This document shows positions 6,779 to 7,052 of a stretch of 7,052 bases of DNA, piece after piece. The number at the start of each line of letters is the position of its first letter. Position 1 is the first letter of the stretch. The translations under genes and the position numbers were made by a program. Under the pieces are notes generated by a model, which had not been told where the DNA came from, ran no database searches, and saw only the letters and a program-made list of their open reading frames with translations. Source of the DNA: Candidatus Hydrogenedentota bacterium (GTDB taxonomy: Bacteria > Hydrogenedentota > Hydrogenedentia > Hydrogenedentales > SLHB01); NCBI GenBank assembly GCA_003552485.1, contig PUMX01000482.1, positions 1 to 7,052 of the forward strand. The letters are read 5' to 3'.

Positions 6779-6782
6779 CCTC
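6779..6782 (-). promoter_or_regulatory. Possible ribosome-binding site of the phosphatase gene
   Basis: On the - strand GAGG lies 12 bases before the ATG at 6766, a somewhat long but usable spacing. It overlaps the alternative TTG at 6784-6782, which has no upstream purine-rich site of its own. This is the main reason for preferring the ATG start. Confidence 0.35.
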
Positions 6783-6850
6783 AATTCAGATTATGTGCGC
6801 GGCCAGCAAAAAAATGTGGCTGTTCGCCTCGCGGCCCAAACTTAGGGGAT

Positions 6851-6879
6851 ATTGTAAAATGTAAATGATATTAATGCAA
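6851..6879 (-). promoter_or_regulatory. Candidate promoter of the phosphatase gene
   Basis: On the - strand, TTGCAT (6879-6874) and TACAAT (6856-6851) are separated by exactly 17 bases. The -10 matches consensus at 5 of 6 positions; the -35 keeps only the TTG. Transcription would begin near 6844 and leave a leader of about 78 bases before the ATG at 6766, containing a T7 run at 6808-6814. The element sits in an AT-rich island (about 6848-6886) that stands out from the GC-rich surroundings. Confidence 0.5.
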
Positions 6880-6886
6880 CATTAAT
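6870..6886. promoter_or_regulatory. Perfect 7-3-7 inverted repeat overlapping the phosphatase -35 element
   Basis: ATTAATG-CAA-CATTAAT is a perfect inverted repeat with 7-base arms and a 3-base centre. The candidate -35 hexamer (6874-6879) lies inside it. This geometry suits a dimeric helix-turn-helix repressor that would block RNA polymerase. The repeat is seen directly; operator function is inferred and the regulator is unknown. Confidence 0.4.
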
Positions 6887-6939
6887 CCGAAAGTCGCGAA
6901 ACAGCTTCTGGCTTTGAGGCCCGACAAGGCGATCGGCCT

Positions 6940-7050
6940 ATGATTCCTTACTCGCGCGCTCCCGGGCCCGCCGCCAACTGCTGGCTGGGCAATGACAACC
7001 CTCTGGAGCCTTTTGCGCGAGTCTTGTTCCAAGAATGGCAAACAAGGTAA
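6940..7050 (+). CDS. Doubtful small ORF, 36 codons
   Basis: An ATG at 6940 opens a 36-residue frame ending with TAA at 7048-7050. AAGG at 6926-6929 is 10 bases upstream, a weak ribosome-binding site. The product would be rich in Pro, Ala and Trp, with no signal peptide, Cys pair or membrane segment, and matches no family I recognise. GC-rich DNA gives such short frames by chance, and the right edge prevents seeing the next gene. Apart from this frame I see nothing gene-like in 6887-7052. It is listed only because nothing else explains that stretch. Confidence 0.12.
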   Translation: MIPYSRAPGPAANCWLGNDNPLEPFARVLFQEWQTR

Positions 7051-7052
7051 GT

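Noticed and set aside
6814..6864. A 16-codon + strand frame starting after an A-run at 6808-6814
   Set aside because: Very short, no ribosome-binding site, and it runs antisense through the phosphatase leader and promoter region.
6848..6886. A divergent + strand promoter in the AT-rich island
   Set aside because: TAAAAT at 6855-6860 looks like a -10, but the matching -35 position is GC-rich (around 6832-6837) with no similarity to TTGACA.
7044..7052. AAGGTAAGT at the right edge resembles a eukaryotic 5' splice donor
   Set aside because: Everything else in the window is bacterial (operon overlaps, Shine-Dalgarno sites, bacterial gene families). A nine-base match is chance.
1..7052. CRISPR arrays, tRNA/rRNA genes, insertion sequences, attachment sites or phage genes
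   Set aside because: No regularly spaced repeats, cloverleaf-like or conserved rRNA stretches, transposase or integrase motifs, or terminal inverted repeats were seen on either strand.

Overview
The window looks like a stretch of chromosome from a GC-rich, Gram-negative (diderm) bacterium. Genes are tightly packed, with short overlaps inside operons. Diderm envelope architecture is suggested by an FtsX/MacB-type permease followed by a periplasmic adaptor carrying a TolC-docking-type hairpin motif. No phylum can be fixed from the sequence alone. The gene content would suit a deeply branching environmental lineage (Hydrogenedentota/PVC-like or deltaproteobacterial), but that is a guess.

Layout, left to right: (1) 1-1802, + strand: the 3' part of a large ABC-transporter permease, cut by the left edge. 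(2) 1808-3130, +: an HlyD/MacA-type periplasmic adaptor, coupled to the permease. (3) 3131-3208: a 78-base gap with a hairpin and a promoter-like element whose predicted transcription start falls on the xseA start codon. (4) 3209-4567, 4557-4907 and 4904-5770, +: xseA, xseB and ispA, overlapping by 11 and 4 bases. (5) 5771-5836: a short convergent gap with no convincing intrinsic terminator. (6) 5837-6766, - strand: a PP2C-family protein phosphatase. (7) 6767-7052: about 286 bases holding the phosphatase leader, a promoter-like element overlapping a perfect 7-3-7 inverted repeat in an AT-rich island, and one weak 36-codon ORF.

How the genes work together: the first two encode inner-membrane and periplasmic parts of a tripartite MacAB-TolC-like machine; its ATPase is not in view and probably lies upstream. 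XseA and XseB form exodeoxyribonuclease VII. IspA makes the C15 (farnesyl) isoprenoid precursor. The xseA-xseB-ispA order is a common bacterial arrangement and is not a functional pathway. The phosphatase is a separate signalling gene.

I found no clear undescribed system: every substantial gene belongs to a known family. The items most worth a second look are the acidic XseB tail ending in an SSB-tip-like sequence, the leaderless-looking xseA start, the operator-like palindrome on the phosphatase promoter, and the Asn in the second Asp-rich motif of IspA.
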